This document shows positions 1 through 8,746 of a DNA stretch of 64,000 nucleotides, piece by piece. The number at the start of each line of letters is the position of its first letter. The stretch's first letter is position 1. Where the stretch lies: positions 6,056,001 through 6,120,000 of the forward strand of contig NZ_AZUI01000001.1 of assembly GCF_000526995.1 (NCBI RefSeq), given 5' to 3'. The notes beneath the pieces were generated by a model, which saw only the letters and a program-made list of their open reading frames with translations, was not told where the DNA came from and made no database searches. Source of the DNA: Lacrimispora indolis DSM 755. GTDB taxonomy: Bacteria > Bacillota > Clostridia > Lachnospirales > Lachnospiraceae. The translations under genes were made by a program, and so were the position numbers.

Positions 1-14
1 TGAGGTCTTGGCAT
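1..14 (-). CDS. 5' end of an unidentified gene leaving the window
   Basis: An ATG at position 14 on the minus strand begins Met-Pro-Arg-Pro and then leaves the window. A ribosome site (AAAGGCGG, about 20-28) and a consensus sigma-A promoter (71-98) lie in the right places upstream. Several small predicted DNA-binding families, including DUF134, begin Met-Pro/Ala-Arg-Pro. That is only a hint; four codons cannot assign a family. The palindromic promoter would suit an autoregulated DNA-binding protein. Confidence 0.5.
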
Positions 15-37
15 ATAGTTACCGCCTTTCCAAGTCA

Positions 38-69
38 ATTATATAAATGGCATATGCCATTTATATAAT
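38..69. repeat. 32-bp perfect palindrome in the leader
   Basis: Positions 38-69 are a perfect palindrome centred on GGCATATGCC, between the TATAAT box and the start codon. The half-site GGCATAT recurs at 10-16 (over the start codon), 49-55 and 87-93 (over the -35 region), so spacing is 39 and 38 bp. It is most likely a multi-site operator; a very stable leader hairpin is the alternative. Confidence 0.6.
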
Positions 70-70
70 A

Positions 71-98
71 ATTATACTCTGTTTTTGGCATATGTCAA
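71..98 (-). promoter_or_regulatory. Sigma-A promoter for the left-edge gene
   Basis: On the minus strand TTGACA (93-98) and TATAAT (71-76) are separated by 16 bases, a near-perfect sigma-A promoter pointing off the left edge. One GGCATAT copy lies at 87-93, overlapping the -35 box and the spacer. Confidence 0.7.
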
Positions 99-238
99 TA
101 ACCTAATTATAAACATCATCAGCATCTCCCAATGCCACCGTTGTTTGGCATGGCTGTTCTTTAAAAGGCATAGCTATACCACCGCCGAAACAACGTTTTT
201 TTATTTCCGTGTTCCGGCTGCCTAAATACACTTTACTG

Positions 239-2557
239 TTATCCTGCATTCATAATATTAACAATGCTCATTTTTTCGATCTTCTTAGTTGGTGAAATCA
301 CCGCGATAAAGGTTGTTAGGATCGCGGCTAAAATGACAGCAGTCAAAACCACAAGCGGCGGCTGCCAAAGCTCTCCCCAATTGGATGTTATCAACATTCC
401 GAAGAAGAAACGGTGTAAAATTAGTCCTAAAATTCCTCCCGTCAGGCTGCCGGATATAGCGTAAGCAGCAGCCTCAGCCGTTACCATTTTTTTAAGCTGT
501 TTACCTGACATGCCCACTGCACGCATCATGCCATAGTTGCCAATACGACTGGAAACACTTGCGTTTACCGTGTTGATAATATTGATTAAGGCAACGAGTG
601 CAATGACCATCAAAAATCCATATACAAATACTGCCATTGCGAGATAACTTGTGCGTACCTCGCTGTTATGTTGCTGAAAATCCAGCAGTTTCATTTCCGG
701 TGTAATCAGACTTCTGACCTGACCGGAAATGTCCTGCTTAACCTGTATATCAATAATTTTATAACAATCTACCCCGGTTAAGGCTGTAAATGTGTTTTCT
801 GAGCAAAGAATAATCCACTCGCCATTAGCTGAATCAAGGGGAACATCGGAAACAATACCGGCAACCTGTACCTCATGCAGCTTTCCGTTCATGTTCAGCG
901 TAATCGTATCGCCAATCTGCCAATTAAATTCCTGTGAATACCCGTAATCAACCAATACACCGTTTCCGTTTTTAACATTTTCAATACTGCCGGTAATAAG
1001 CGAATCTTCTGCCCACGCAAATTGAGGCTCGTCATAGGAAACCAGTGTGGCCGTATTGGTATCCCGTTTGTCGCTTGCAGGAATGTCTGTGTAAAACATA
1101 CGTCCATAGATATTCTCTATATGAGGAAGTGCATTTATTTCTTCTTTGAGTGAACGTTTAAGCAGAACGGTATCCTGGGTTCCCTCGATGGATAAATCAG
1201 GCGCATAAGGCTTCAACGGATTTAACGCATGGTTCATAAAGGTAATTAAGATTGAAAAGCACAAGAACAGGACTATGCTGATTGCAAAAGAACCCGCAAT
1301 CAACACCATGCTCTTTTTATTGGAAAAAGCGTGGCGAACACCCATTGCGGTATCTACGTGAAGCATTCTTGTGTTTGACGCTCTGTTTATTTGCAAATTA
1401 TTGGTTTTATTGATATTGCCCGTTACAGCAGCTTGAGGAGATACCCTGGCGGCTTTTTTTGTGGGAGATTTTGAAGCAAGCAAAACAACCAGGAAGCCCA
1501 TTATAATTCCCGAAGCCATACCAATCCAGCTGATCTGGAACATTGGCATTTCAGGAAGATATTCCGAGTTCAGCCTGTTTAAAAAAAAGAGTGCTGTCCA
1601 CAATATAACACATCCGGCCAATAATCCGATAGGTATTCCTTTTATACAATACTGAAGTCCCTCAAGTCGGATATATCGTTTGATTTGCTTTTTGGTTGCT
1701 CCAAGACAGCGCAGCAATCCGAAAAATTGTGTCCTTTCCAAAATGCTCATGCTAAAGCTGCTGGCAATCATGAATGTACCTGTCATTGTCACAAGAATAA
1801 ATAAAATTGCAGCTGTAAGATAAACTTCTAACACAGTGGTGTCATTGCTCTGTCCCATTAGGCCAAGTAGCATGGCATTTGTGGAAACCTGTTTATCAGT
1901 CAGACCATATTCCGCTTTGATTTCCGAAAGCGCCTGATTGATATTTACACCGTTTTTGAATTGAATGTAATCATACTCTTGATATAGTTCAGACGGAAGC
2001 GTACGCATTCCAGCAGTTGACAGCTGTAAACCGTGAGCGTCCGTACCTTGCAGGCTAGAGAAATCACCGTAGATTCCAGTGATTTTATACTGCCTTGCCT
2101 TTCCGTCAGAAAAATCAATTTCAATTGTGTCACCAATGGAAAGACCAAACTGTTCAAGACCCTGACTGTCAAGCAAGGCTTCTTGCTCCGATTCAGGATA
2201 ACGTCCATCAGAAACAACCAAATTCATTTGTTTCGCAAGCTCTTCGCTGCTGCTCTGAACAATAAGTTCCTTTCCCTGATATGTTATCGCATCAGCCATA
2301 CCCAAAAAACCGGATACATTGATATCACCGCGACTGTCTATGGAGGCTGCTGTATCGTCTGAAATATCTGAAACAATAGCGTGCCAGTTACCATACCGGC
2401 GTATCGATTCATTAATTTGGGATTTCAGGCTCATATCGGCCATACCGAAAATAGCTGTTACCAGCATGACGGATATGGCAATACATATTACAGTCAGCCT
2501 ATTTTTCTTTTTATGTACTTTTGCATATTCTGAAACAAGACCAAGATAGCTGTTCAT
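239..2557 (-). CDS. FtsX-family ABC transporter permease
   Basis: This is a 772-residue integral membrane subunit of an ABC transporter with the duplicated FtsX/MacB-type layout. One helix lies near the N-terminus (about 20-40), followed by an extracytoplasmic domain. The first FtsX block is at about 245-365, a second extracytoplasmic domain follows, and the last FtsX block is at about 640-760. A motif of the form LRCLGATKKQI follows the first helix of block 1, and MRAVGMSGKQL occupies the matching place in block 2. Its start codon overlaps the ATPase stop (ATGA, 2554-2557), so the two are translationally coupled. Pairing with an adjacent kinase/regulator resembles peptide-antibiotic or envelope-stress exporters of Firmicutes. 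The substrate is unknown. Confidence 0.9.
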   Translation of the reverse strand: MNSYLGLVSEYAKVHKKKNRLTVICIAISVMLVTAIFGMADMSLKSQINESIRRYGNWHAIVSDISDDTAASIDSRGDINVSGFLGMADAITYQGKELIVQSSSEELAKQMNLVVSDGRYPESEQEALLDSQGLEQFGLSIGDTIEIDFSDGKARQYKITGIYGDFSSLQGTDAHGLQLSTAGMRTLPSELYQEYDYIQFKNGVNINQALSEIKAEYGLTDKQVSTNAMLLGLMGQSNDTTVLEVYLTAAILFILVTMTGTFMIASSFSMSILERTQFFGLLRCLGATKKQIKRYIRLEGLQYCIKGIPIGLLAGCVILWTALFFLNRLNSEYLPEMPMFQISWIGMASGIIMGFLVVLLASKSPTKKAARVSPQAAVTGNINKTNNLQINRASNTRMLHVDTAMGVRHAFSNKKSMVLIAGSFAISIVLFLCFSILITFMNHALNPLKPYAPDLSIEGTQDTVLLKRSLKEEINALPHIENIYGRMFYTDIPASDKRDTNTATLVSYDEPQFAWAEDSLITGSIENVKNGNGVLVDYGYSQEFNWQIGDTITLNMNGKLHEVQVAGIVSDVPLDSANGEWIILCSENTFTALTGVDCYKIIDIQVKQDISGQVRSLITPEMKLLDFQQHNSEVRTSYLAMAVFVYGFLMVIALVALINIINTVNASVSSRIGNYGMMRAVGMSGKQLKKMVTAEAAAYAISGSLTGGILGLILHRFFFGMLITSNWGELWQPPLVVLTAVILAAILTTFIAVISPTKKIEKMSIVNIMNAG

Positions 2558-3237
2558 TGGGTATATCCCCCTAGATCTGTGAGAACACCGTCCGACACTT
2601 GCAGCACACGGTCAGCCGCAGAAGCAATGCTCCGGTTATGAGTAATCATGATAATTGTCTGCTGATAGCGTTTAGACGCTGTTTTTAAAAGCGATATAAC
2701 CTCACTGCTGTTTTGGCTGTCCAGATTTCCGGTCGGTTCATCTGCAAGAATCAGCATAGGACGGGTAATCAAAGCACGTCCTATGGCTACCCTCTGCTGC
2801 TGACCGCCGGATAACTGCCGTGGCAGGTGATTCCGCCTGTCCTTCAAGGACAACACAGCTAGAATTTCCTCTACATAAGCCTGATCCGGCTTTTTATAGT
2901 CCAGCAGAACGGGAAATGTAATGTTCTGCTCCACATTAAGTTCCGGTATCAGATTAAACGCCTGAAAAACAAAACCAATGTTTCTGCGGCGAAAGATAGT
3001 AAGCTTTTCATCTTTCATGCTGAATATATCATTGCCGTCAATTAACACCTTGCCGGAAGCAGGAGTGTCCAGTGCACCGATCATGTTAAGCAATGTGCTT
3101 TTTCCGGAGCCGGATTCCCCTATAATGGCAGCAAATTCTCCTTTAGGAATCGAAAAGCTCACATTCTTTAGTGCATTGACCGCAGCTTCACCTGTACCAT
3201 AGGTTTTGCTAATTGTTCTCACTTCTAATAAATCCAT
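2554..3237 (-). CDS. ABC transporter ATP-binding protein (MacB/LolD class)
   Basis: This 227-residue nucleotide-binding subunit partners the downstream FtsX permease. All motifs are intact: Walker [10 protein letters not shown] near residue 40, Q-loop (VFQAFNL), signature LSGGQQQR near 141, Walker [12 protein letters not shown] and the switch histidine in MITHN. Length and motifs fit the MacB/LolD/BceA group. The start is supported by AAAGGTG upstream. It is the third gene of a minus-strand unit ordered regulator, kinase, ATPase, permease; about 100 bp separate it from the kinase gene. Confidence 0.92.
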   Translation of the reverse strand: MDLLEVRTISKTYGTGEAAVNALKNVSFSIPKGEFAAIIGESGSGKSTLLNMIGALDTPASGKVLIDGNDIFSMKDEKLTIFRRRNIGFVFQAFNLIPELNVEQNITFPVLLDYKKPDQAYVEEILAVLSLKDRRNHLPRQLSGGQQQRVAIGRALITRPMLILADEPTGNLDSQNSSEVISLLKTASKRYQQTIIMITHNRSIASAADRVLQVSDGVLTDLGGYTQ

Positions 3238-3336
3238 ATCTTATTACACCTTTCCAGGCAGTTACGATTCATTACGTTTTTATAACTGCCTAAGGATACG
3301 CTAACATCTGCACCTTACTCCCACATGAATTTCCGC

Positions 3337-4374
3337 TTACATCTTAGTAAGGTTAAGAAAATTCATAACAAATATGCTTCCTTTACCTAATACACTGTCC
3401 ACTGTGATGGTACCGTCATGTGCTTCCACGATTGTTTTTGCAAGAGGCAGTCCAAGGCCAATTCCTTGCGTATCCTTTGAAAAGCGGCTGCGGTAAAACC
3501 GCTTAAAAATATGGTGTATATCTTCAGGGTGTATGCCGCTTCCATTATCCTTTATGGTTATCTGTGTGACAGACGGGAGTTTTTTCCACTCAATTGTAAT
3601 CTGACTTCCTGCGTTCGTATGGTCGAGTGCATTTTTTACAATGTTACTAATAGCTTCTATGATCCAATCTCTGTCACAAAAAAGCCGGGTGTCATCTGGC
3701 CCTGACAAGGTAATAATTTTCTTTTCCCCTTTGGCACGAAATTCAAAATGCTGATAGATATCATTTATCATATTTTCTACACTTTCAGGTGCTTTTTTTA
3801 TAATAATAGCCCCTGCGTCCAGCTTCGTGATTTTCAAGAGGCTTTGAACAAGCATTTCAATCCGCTCAATCTCTTTCTCTGATTTTACTGCAAATTCCTT
3901 TACCGCGGCAATATCTTCTGTTTCATCTTGTAACAGACTGTTGTAAATCGTGAGAGCGGCAAGGGGTGTTTTTAGCTGATGAGAAATATCAGAAATATTA
4001 CCTTTCAAAAACTCTTTTAGTTTCTGTTCTTTTACTGTATGAGCATTGAGTACTGTAGCCAATGTGTTGACTGCATGGAAAAGCTTATACAGACTGCCTT
4101 CCTTATCGCAATCAATTCGGATATCCGTATTCCCTGAAAGGAATAAATTGATTTTAGATATGGCTTCTTCCATAATCTGATTTTGCTTACGAAAATAAAG
4201 AAAGCAAACGCCTAAAATACACAATGCAGCGAACAAAGACAGCAACAGTATGACAAGGTTCCATGTGCCGTAAAACAGCCATATTAGTAACTGAAATAAA
4301 AGGATAAAACCGCCCAATATACACGATATTGCAATAAAAAAATTTCTAATATCCGTATTGGTAAAAATCTTCAC
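3337..4374 (-). CDS. Two-component sensor histidine kinase
   Basis: This 345-residue membrane kinase begins at GTG (4374) behind a GAGGTG site. Two N-terminal helices (about 11-32 and 38-60) are joined by a very short loop, so it has almost no extracellular sensor. The HisKA box DISHQLKTPL carries the phospho-acceptor His near residue 132. The ATPase domain shows NIVKNALDH (N box), DNGSGI (G1) and GIGLGLPLA (G2). Lack of a sensor domain together with an adjacent FtsX transporter resembles BceS-type kinases that sense through the transporter. This is an inference, because BceS members are usually shorter in the linker. Confidence 0.9.
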   Translation of the reverse strand: MKIFTNTDIRNFFIAISCILGGFILLFQLLIWLFYGTWNLVILLLSLFAALCILGVCFLYFRKQNQIMEEAISKINLFLSGNTDIRIDCDKEGSLYKLFHAVNTLATVLNAHTVKEQKLKEFLKGNISDISHQLKTPLAALTIYNSLLQDETEDIAAVKEFAVKSEKEIERIEMLVQSLLKITKLDAGAIIIKKAPESVENMINDIYQHFEFRAKGEKKIITLSGPDDTRLFCDRDWIIEAISNIVKNALDHTNAGSQITIEWKKLPSVTQITIKDNGSGIHPEDIHHIFKRFYRSRFSKDTQGIGLGLPLAKTIVEAHDGTITVDSVLGKGSIFVMNFLNLTKM

Positions 4375-4383
4375 CTGCCCACC

Positions 4384-5070
4384 TCAATTCAATATATTCC
4401 ATTTGTACCCCATACCCCTGACGGTCAGCAGCATTTGCGGTTCACCCGGATTGTTTTCTATCTTCATTCTTAGCCTGCGAATATATACCGCTAATGTATT
4501 ATCGTCCACATAGCTGCCCTCACCGTCCCATAGCTTATCCAGAATTTTTTCTTTGGATAATATGATATTGGGATTTTGCATAAGCAGGCAAAGCAGCCGA
4601 TACTCGGCTTTTGTCAAATCCAAAAGCCGGTTGTCTTTATACACTTGTCCTTGCAGCAGCAAAACTTTTATTCCATTGGATATTATCTCTGTATCTGTCG
4701 TTCCAAAGTTCTTTGCTCTCCGAAGCAACGCGTTAATTCTCGATATGAGAACACCTAATTTAAAGGGTTTGGTTATATAATCGTCACCCCCGATATTAAG
4801 TCCTGAAACGATACTTATTTCTTCATCTGACGCAGTTAAAAAGATAATCGGCACTTTGGATACCTGACGCACTTTTTGACATACTTCAAACCCGGAACCG
4901 TCCGGCAGAGACACATCCAGGATCAATAAATCGTATTTACCGTCTGTCCAAATGGTATTGGCTTCTCTAACGGTTCGAGCAATATCCAATTCAAAACCCT
5001 GTCTTTTTAGCAAACAGGAAAGCCCATCAATCAGGCTTAAATCATCTTCAAGAAGTAACATCCTATTCAT
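4384..5070 (-). CDS. OmpR-family response regulator
   Basis: This 228-residue regulator has an N-terminal receiver domain (acidic pair LLLEDD near the start, phospho-acceptor Asp in LLILDVSLPDGSG, conserved Lys in ITKPFK) and a C-terminal winged helix (KAEYRLLCLL, then VYIRRLRMKIE). The ATG at 5070 is preferred over an in-frame ATG at 5094 because AAGGAG lies 7 bases upstream of it. It is the first gene of the operon with the kinase (10-bp gap) and the ABC exporter, which it probably controls. Confidence 0.9.
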   Translation of the reverse strand: MNRMLLLEDDLSLIDGLSCLLKRQGFELDIARTVREANTIWTDGKYDLLILDVSLPDGSGFEVCQKVRQVSKVPIIFLTASDEEISIVSGLNIGGDDYITKPFKLGVLISRINALLRRAKNFGTTDTEIISNGIKVLLLQGQVYKDNRLLDLTKAEYRLLCLLMQNPNIILSKEKILDKLWDGEGSYVDDNTLAVYIRRLRMKIENNPGEPQMLLTVRGMGYKWNILN

Positions 5071-5195
5071 TATTTTGCTCCTTTGTCCGTCCATCTTTAG
5101 GTTTTTCTATATTGGCTGGAATAAGCCATTTTCCCCCGGCCTCTTTCACTGTTAAAAATACCATGTAAGCACCGTCTTTTTACAGATATGCTTAT

Positions 5196-5224
5196 ATTAT
5201 ATTTCGAGATATCGAATAATTCAA
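5196..5224 (-). promoter_or_regulatory. Promoter of the regulator-kinase-exporter operon
   Basis: On the minus strand TTGAAT (5219-5224) and TATAAT (5196-5201) are 17 bases apart. The spacer holds the inverted repeat TTCGA-TATC-TCGAA (5203-5216), well placed for a repressor. The rest of the 325-bp gap (5095-5419) holds only a weak hairpin (7-bp arms, 5335-5353) and no recognisable gene. Confidence 0.6.
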
Positions 5225-5419
5225 GCATGTCACTTTTAAGAGCATTTATGGCTTACCACTAACCAGGCCAGCTAAGCAAAGTCAAGCCTTTGTGAATAAA
5301 AAGCAATAAATCAAAAATGAACAAGACAACCGGAGCCGCTATGCTTTAGCGGCCCGAAGTATTATAGTCCGCCGTTGAGAGCTAATCCAATGTCAGACGG
5401 CCTTCTTCATCGACTGAGT

Positions 5420-5941
5420 TCAGTAATGTTTCTGTGCTTCAAAGATGTGATTCGGTAACAAGTCATTTAAACGAATGATTTTACTGCCTTTACTTTCATA
5501 ATAACGCAGCATTTCGTCAATTTTCCTTTTATCATAACTGGTAATGCAATCTGATAGGACATTAACGCCATAATTTGCTTTGCATAAGTTGTAACAGGTT
5601 GATTTAACACAGGCAACAGCATCTGCTCCTGCTATGTAGAAATCACATATTTCATTTTTACTAATAAAGTCTGTAAATTCTTCACTGGTTAATGCGTTGC
5701 CTTTGTATTTTGTAAAAACATTTTTTGATACTATTTTCAAGTCTGAGGCTAATTCAGACCCATATGTATTAGGTTTAAGAGTCCTCGTACCGACCGATAA
5801 ATTTTCATGCCTTATATAAATAACGTGAATATTATTTTTGACTGCCCAATCAATCGCTTTATTGATATTGTCAATAATATTCTTATAATTCTTTGTTATG
5901 TCATTTTGAATATCGATTATTACTAAAGCTTTTTTCTGCAT
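5420..5941 (-). CDS. Isochorismatase-family cysteine hydrolase
   Basis: This 173-residue cytoplasmic hydrolase of the isochorismatase/nicotinamidase superfamily has the N-terminal catalytic Asp in LVIIDIQND. The nucleophilic Cys is probably in the AGADAVACVKST segment, followed by the usual YGVNVLSDCITSY stretch. The start at 5941 is chosen for its strong GGAGGAG site 7-8 bases upstream; the longer frame to 6007 has none. The substrate cannot be told from sequence. It is transcribed divergently from a WYL-type regulator that is likely to control it. Confidence 0.85.
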   Translation of the reverse strand: MQKKALVIIDIQNDITKNYKNIIDNINKAIDWAVKNNIHVIYIRHENLSVGTRTLKPNTYGSELASDLKIVSKNVFTKYKGNALTSEEFTDFISKNEICDFYIAGADAVACVKSTCYNLCKANYGVNVLSDCITSYDKRKIDEMLRYYESKGSKIIRLNDLLPNHIFEAQKHY

Positions 5942-6000
5942 AGTGTCTCCTCCTGATAGGTAGATTGATTTGTTTGCCTTTTTATTGTACCATGTAATTG

Positions 6001-6029
6001 TTGACAACAGTATGGCAACAATCTATGAT
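6001..6029 (+). promoter_or_regulatory. Promoter and operator candidate for the WYL regulator
   Basis: TTGACA (6001-6006) and TATGAT (6024-6029) are separated by 17 bases, ahead of the regulator start at 6062. An inverted repeat ATTGTTG-N12-CAACAAT (5997-6022) straddles the -35 box and spacer. A protein bound there could control both divergent genes. Confidence 0.6.
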
Positions 6030-6061
6030 GATAAGAAGAAATTTTGAAAGGCGGCTATCAA

Positions 6062-6994
6062 ATGAAAGTTGACAGGCTTGTGAGCATTATTATGATACTC
6101 CTTGGTAAAGAGCGTATAGGCGCACAGGAGTTAGCAGATATGTTTGAAGTTTCCCCCCGCACAATCTACCGCGACATAGACACGATCAACATGGCTGGTA
6201 TTCCTGTCCGCGGGGCATCGGGAGTGGGCGGCGGCTTTGAAATCATGCAGAAATACAAGATTGACAGAAAAGTTTTTTCGACTGCCGATATTTCCGCTAT
6301 CTTGATGGGGCTTTCCAGCCTTTCCAACATGATACGAGGTGATGAACTGGTAAACGCTCTTGCGAAAGTCAAGAGTTTTATCCCCGCCGACAGAGCGAAA
6401 GACATTGAATTAAAAGCAAATCAAATATATATAGATTTAAGTCCGTGGATGGGCAACAGGAACATACAACCATATTTAGAAATTATCAAAACAGCTTTAC
6501 AGGAAAGCAAGCTGCTGACCTTTGAATATGCAGACCGCTATGGAAATAAAACTGAACGAACAGCCGAGCCGTATCAGCTTGTATTGAAAAGTAGTGATTG
6601 GTATTGGCAAGGGTATTGCCATAAAAGAAATGATTTTCGCTTATTCAAACTCTCCCGCATATCAAACCTGCAAATACAAGAGGAATTTTTTACGCCGCGA
6701 GATTATCAAAAACCGCAGTTAGATTTTACTGATATTTTGGCAACTATGCAAACAAAAATTAAAATTCGTATTCATAAATCTGTCATGGACAGGGTACTTG
6801 ATTATTGCACCTATGAACACTTTTCTCCAGACGGTAATGAGCATTACATTGTTAGTTTTCCTTTCATAGAGAACGAATACTATTACAATATTCTTTTCAG
6901 TTTTGGAGACAAATGCCAGTGTTTAGAGCCGTTACATATCCGCACAGAAATGAAGCGCAGAATACAAGATATAGCTAACTTATACGAAAACTAG
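6062..6994 (+). CDS. WYL-domain transcriptional regulator (YafY/DeoR-like)
   Basis: This 310-residue DNA-binding regulator has an N-terminal HTH_11 domain (QELADMFEVSPRTIYRDID, about 18-36), the GVGGGFEI wing, and a central-to-C-terminal WYL domain (LTFEYADRYG, then EPYQLVLKSSDWYWQGYC) that in this family binds small ligands or nucleic acid. The ATG at 6062 has a GAAAGGCGG site; the longer frame would need a TTG at 6044. It probably regulates the divergent isochorismatase-like gene and itself. Confidence 0.9.
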   Translation: MKVDRLVSIIMILLGKERIGAQELADMFEVSPRTIYRDIDTINMAGIPVRGASGVGGGFEIMQKYKIDRKVFSTADISAILMGLSSLSNMIRGDELVNALAKVKSFIPADRAKDIELKANQIYIDLSPWMGNRNIQPYLEIIKTALQESKLLTFEYADRYGNKTERTAEPYQLVLKSSDWYWQGYCHKRNDFRLFKLSRISNLQIQEEFFTPRDYQKPQLDFTDILATMQTKIKIRIHKSVMDRVLDYCTYEHFSPDGNEHYIVSFPFIENEYYYNILFSFGDKCQCLEPLHIRTEMKRRIQDIANLYEN

Positions 6995-7141
6995 TACAAG
7001 GAGTCTATTCTCATATTCACAATACTTTCTGCTCGCTGTATTGTACTATTTCGTTGTTTCCGCTTGTTCTTTTACAGGTAAAAGATCAACATTCACGGCT
7101 CGTCCACTTTGAACAATCCGCTCGTTTTAGACATTTTACAT

Positions 7142-7194
7142 GGCAGCAGTCCATAAACAATATAGTTTTTTATACTGTTTTATGACGGACTGCC
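7142..7194. terminator. Long imperfect hairpin downstream of the WYL gene
   Basis: Arms beginning GGCAG and ending CTGCC (7142-7194) form a long imperfect stem around an AT-rich core. It lies between two convergent genes and probably terminates one or both. No good T tract follows directly, so this is tentative. Confidence 0.4.
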
Positions 7195-7253
7195 TTTACA
7201 TGGGCTTTTTTAGCATATACTTTTTCGCTTTAGTTTCTCAGAGCTGTCTGAAA

Positions 7254-7289
7254 GGAAATCAATCAGAGGCATGCCTCTAATTGATTTCC
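7254..7289 (-). terminator. Terminator of the pst-phoU operon
   Basis: A 36-bp palindrome with a single mismatched pair, centred on GGCATGCC, overlaps the last codons and stop of phoU. On the minus strand it is followed by TTTC. It probably ends the operon; its overlap with the coding sequence is a little unusual. Confidence 0.6.
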
Positions 7290-7939
7290 TTTAACTCACC
7301 TGTAATCATGTATATGGTTCTTTCACATATATTTGTAGAATGGTCGGCGATTCTCTCAAGATACCGGCCTAAGAACAGAAGTTTAGTGCCTTGTTTTGTA
7401 AGTTCTCTTTTTTCTGTGATAATGTTAAGGATATCATTTATAACGGTTTCATAGAGCCTGTCAACATCTTCGTCCCTCTCCGCTGCCTTTTCTGCAAGGG
7501 CAATATCCTCATTTACAAAGGCATCAAGACTCATTTTTAACATTTTCTGAGCAATATCTGCCATACTTGGAATATCTTTCAGGGAATTCATAATGGGTTC
7601 TTCGCCAATCTCAAGTATTACCTCTGCAATGTTTACTGCATTGTCTCCCATTCTTTCAAGATCTGTTATGATTTTCAGAACCGATGCAATTGTCCTTAAA
7701 TCCTTGGCGAGAGGCTGCTGAAGGGCAAGAAGCATCATACATTCCTGTTCAATTTCAAGTTCCAACTGATCTATTTCATCATCTTTCTTCAAAACAATCC
7801 TTGCAAGTTGAAGATCTTGTGTCTTTAAAGCAGTCACTGCCGTATCAATAATATTCTCAACCAGGGCTCCCATTTTTAATACCTTTTGCTTAACGTCAAG
7901 TATCTTCTGTGTAAAACGTTCTCTAACCAAAATGCTCAT
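7277..7939 (-). CDS. phoU: Phosphate transport accessory protein PhoU
   Basis: PhoU is the cytoplasmic metal-binding helical-bundle protein that links Pst transport to the PhoR/PhoP system and restrains phosphate uptake. The 220-residue product has the duplicated three-helix layout, with matching motifs ERMGDNAVNIAE (first half) and ERIADHSTNICE (second half), each carrying the metal-coordinating acidic/polar cluster. Size is normal for the family. It is the last gene of the pst operon, 35 bp after the second pstB. Confidence 0.95.
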   Translation of the reverse strand: MSILVRERFTQKILDVKQKVLKMGALVENIIDTAVTALKTQDLQLARIVLKKDDEIDQLELEIEQECMMLLALQQPLAKDLRTIASVLKIITDLERMGDNAVNIAEVILEIGEEPIMNSLKDIPSMADIAQKMLKMSLDAFVNEDIALAEKAAERDEDVDRLYETVINDILNIITEKRELTKQGTKLLFLGRYLERIADHSTNICERTIYMITGELKEIN

Positions 7940-7974
7940 CTCCTTTTACAAAAACATATAAAATATTCGGAATT

Positions 7975-8736
7975 TCAACCAAATCTTCCGGTAAGGTAAT
8001 CGTTGGTTCGATTATCCTTTGGGAATGAAAAAACCTCTTGGGTATAACCTTGCTCTATTAAATCTCCCATTAGCATGAATGCAACCCGGTCAGCAATGCG
8101 CCCAGCCTGCTGAACGGTATGCGGTGCAATGATAATGGTGTATTGCTCCTTAAGCTGTATTAAGGATTCCTCAATTTTGGCCGTTGATATTGGGTCAAGA
8201 GCTGAACAGGGTCTGTCCAGCAAAATAACCTCCGGCTCAAGAGCCAAAACCCTGGCAATACACAAGCGCTGCTGCTGACCACCGGATAACCTGGCCGCAG
8301 GAGTATCCAGCCTATCTTTGACGTCATCCCAAAGGGCAGATATCCGCAGAGCCTTTTCTACTTCCTCTGCCACAGCCGACTTGGTTTTTATTCCACCCAT
8401 ACGGGGGCCCAATGCCACATTATCAAAGATGGACATAGGAAGAGGTGTTGGTACATCAAAAACCATCCCTACCCTGCGGCGCAGTTCTGTCACATTAACA
8501 TCCGGGTCAAAGATATTTTTCCCATCTAAAAGTATCTCACCCTCCTGACGGGCACCCACAGTCAAGTCGCTCAGACGGTTTAATGTGCGGAGCAGTGTTG
8601 TTATACCACTGTTGGCCGGACCAAAAACAGCCATAATCCGATTTTTAGGTATCTCCAGGTTCAGTTCTTTAATAACCTGCTTTTGTTGATAATAGAAGTT
8701 TAATCCTTTTATCTCTATTTTTGATTTCTGTATCAT
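7975..8736 (-). CDS. pstB: PstB-like ABC ATPase with degenerate ATP site
   Basis: This 253-residue PstB paralogue in the phosphate operon is very probably catalytically impaired. Walker A reads GPANSGITT: Ile replaces the essential Lys. The Q-loop reads VFDVPTPLP, with Asp for Gln. Walker B reads VILLDRPCSALDP, with Arg for the catalytic Glu. The signature LSGGQQQR and the switch His (APHTVQQA) are kept. Reading frame, length and ribosome site (AAGAGGTG) are normal, so this is not a pseudogene. It would supply its intact signature to the ATP site of the first PstB. Whether both PstB proteins occupy one transporter is an inference. Confidence 0.88.
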   Translation of the reverse strand: MIQKSKIEIKGLNFYYQQKQVIKELNLEIPKNRIMAVFGPANSGITTLLRTLNRLSDLTVGARQEGEILLDGKNIFDPDVNVTELRRRVGMVFDVPTPLPMSIFDNVALGPRMGGIKTKSAVAEEVEKALRISALWDDVKDRLDTPAARLSGGQQQRLCIARVLALEPEVILLDRPCSALDPISTAKIEESLIQLKEQYTIIIAPHTVQQAGRIADRVAFMLMGDLIEQGYTQEVFSFPKDNRTNDYLTGRFG

Positions 8737-8746
8737 TTTTCACCTC

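Noticed and set aside
895..1107. 70-codon minus-strand frame inside the ABC permease gene
   Set aside because: It lies wholly inside the intact 772-codon permease in another frame and has no ribosome site or recognisable domain.
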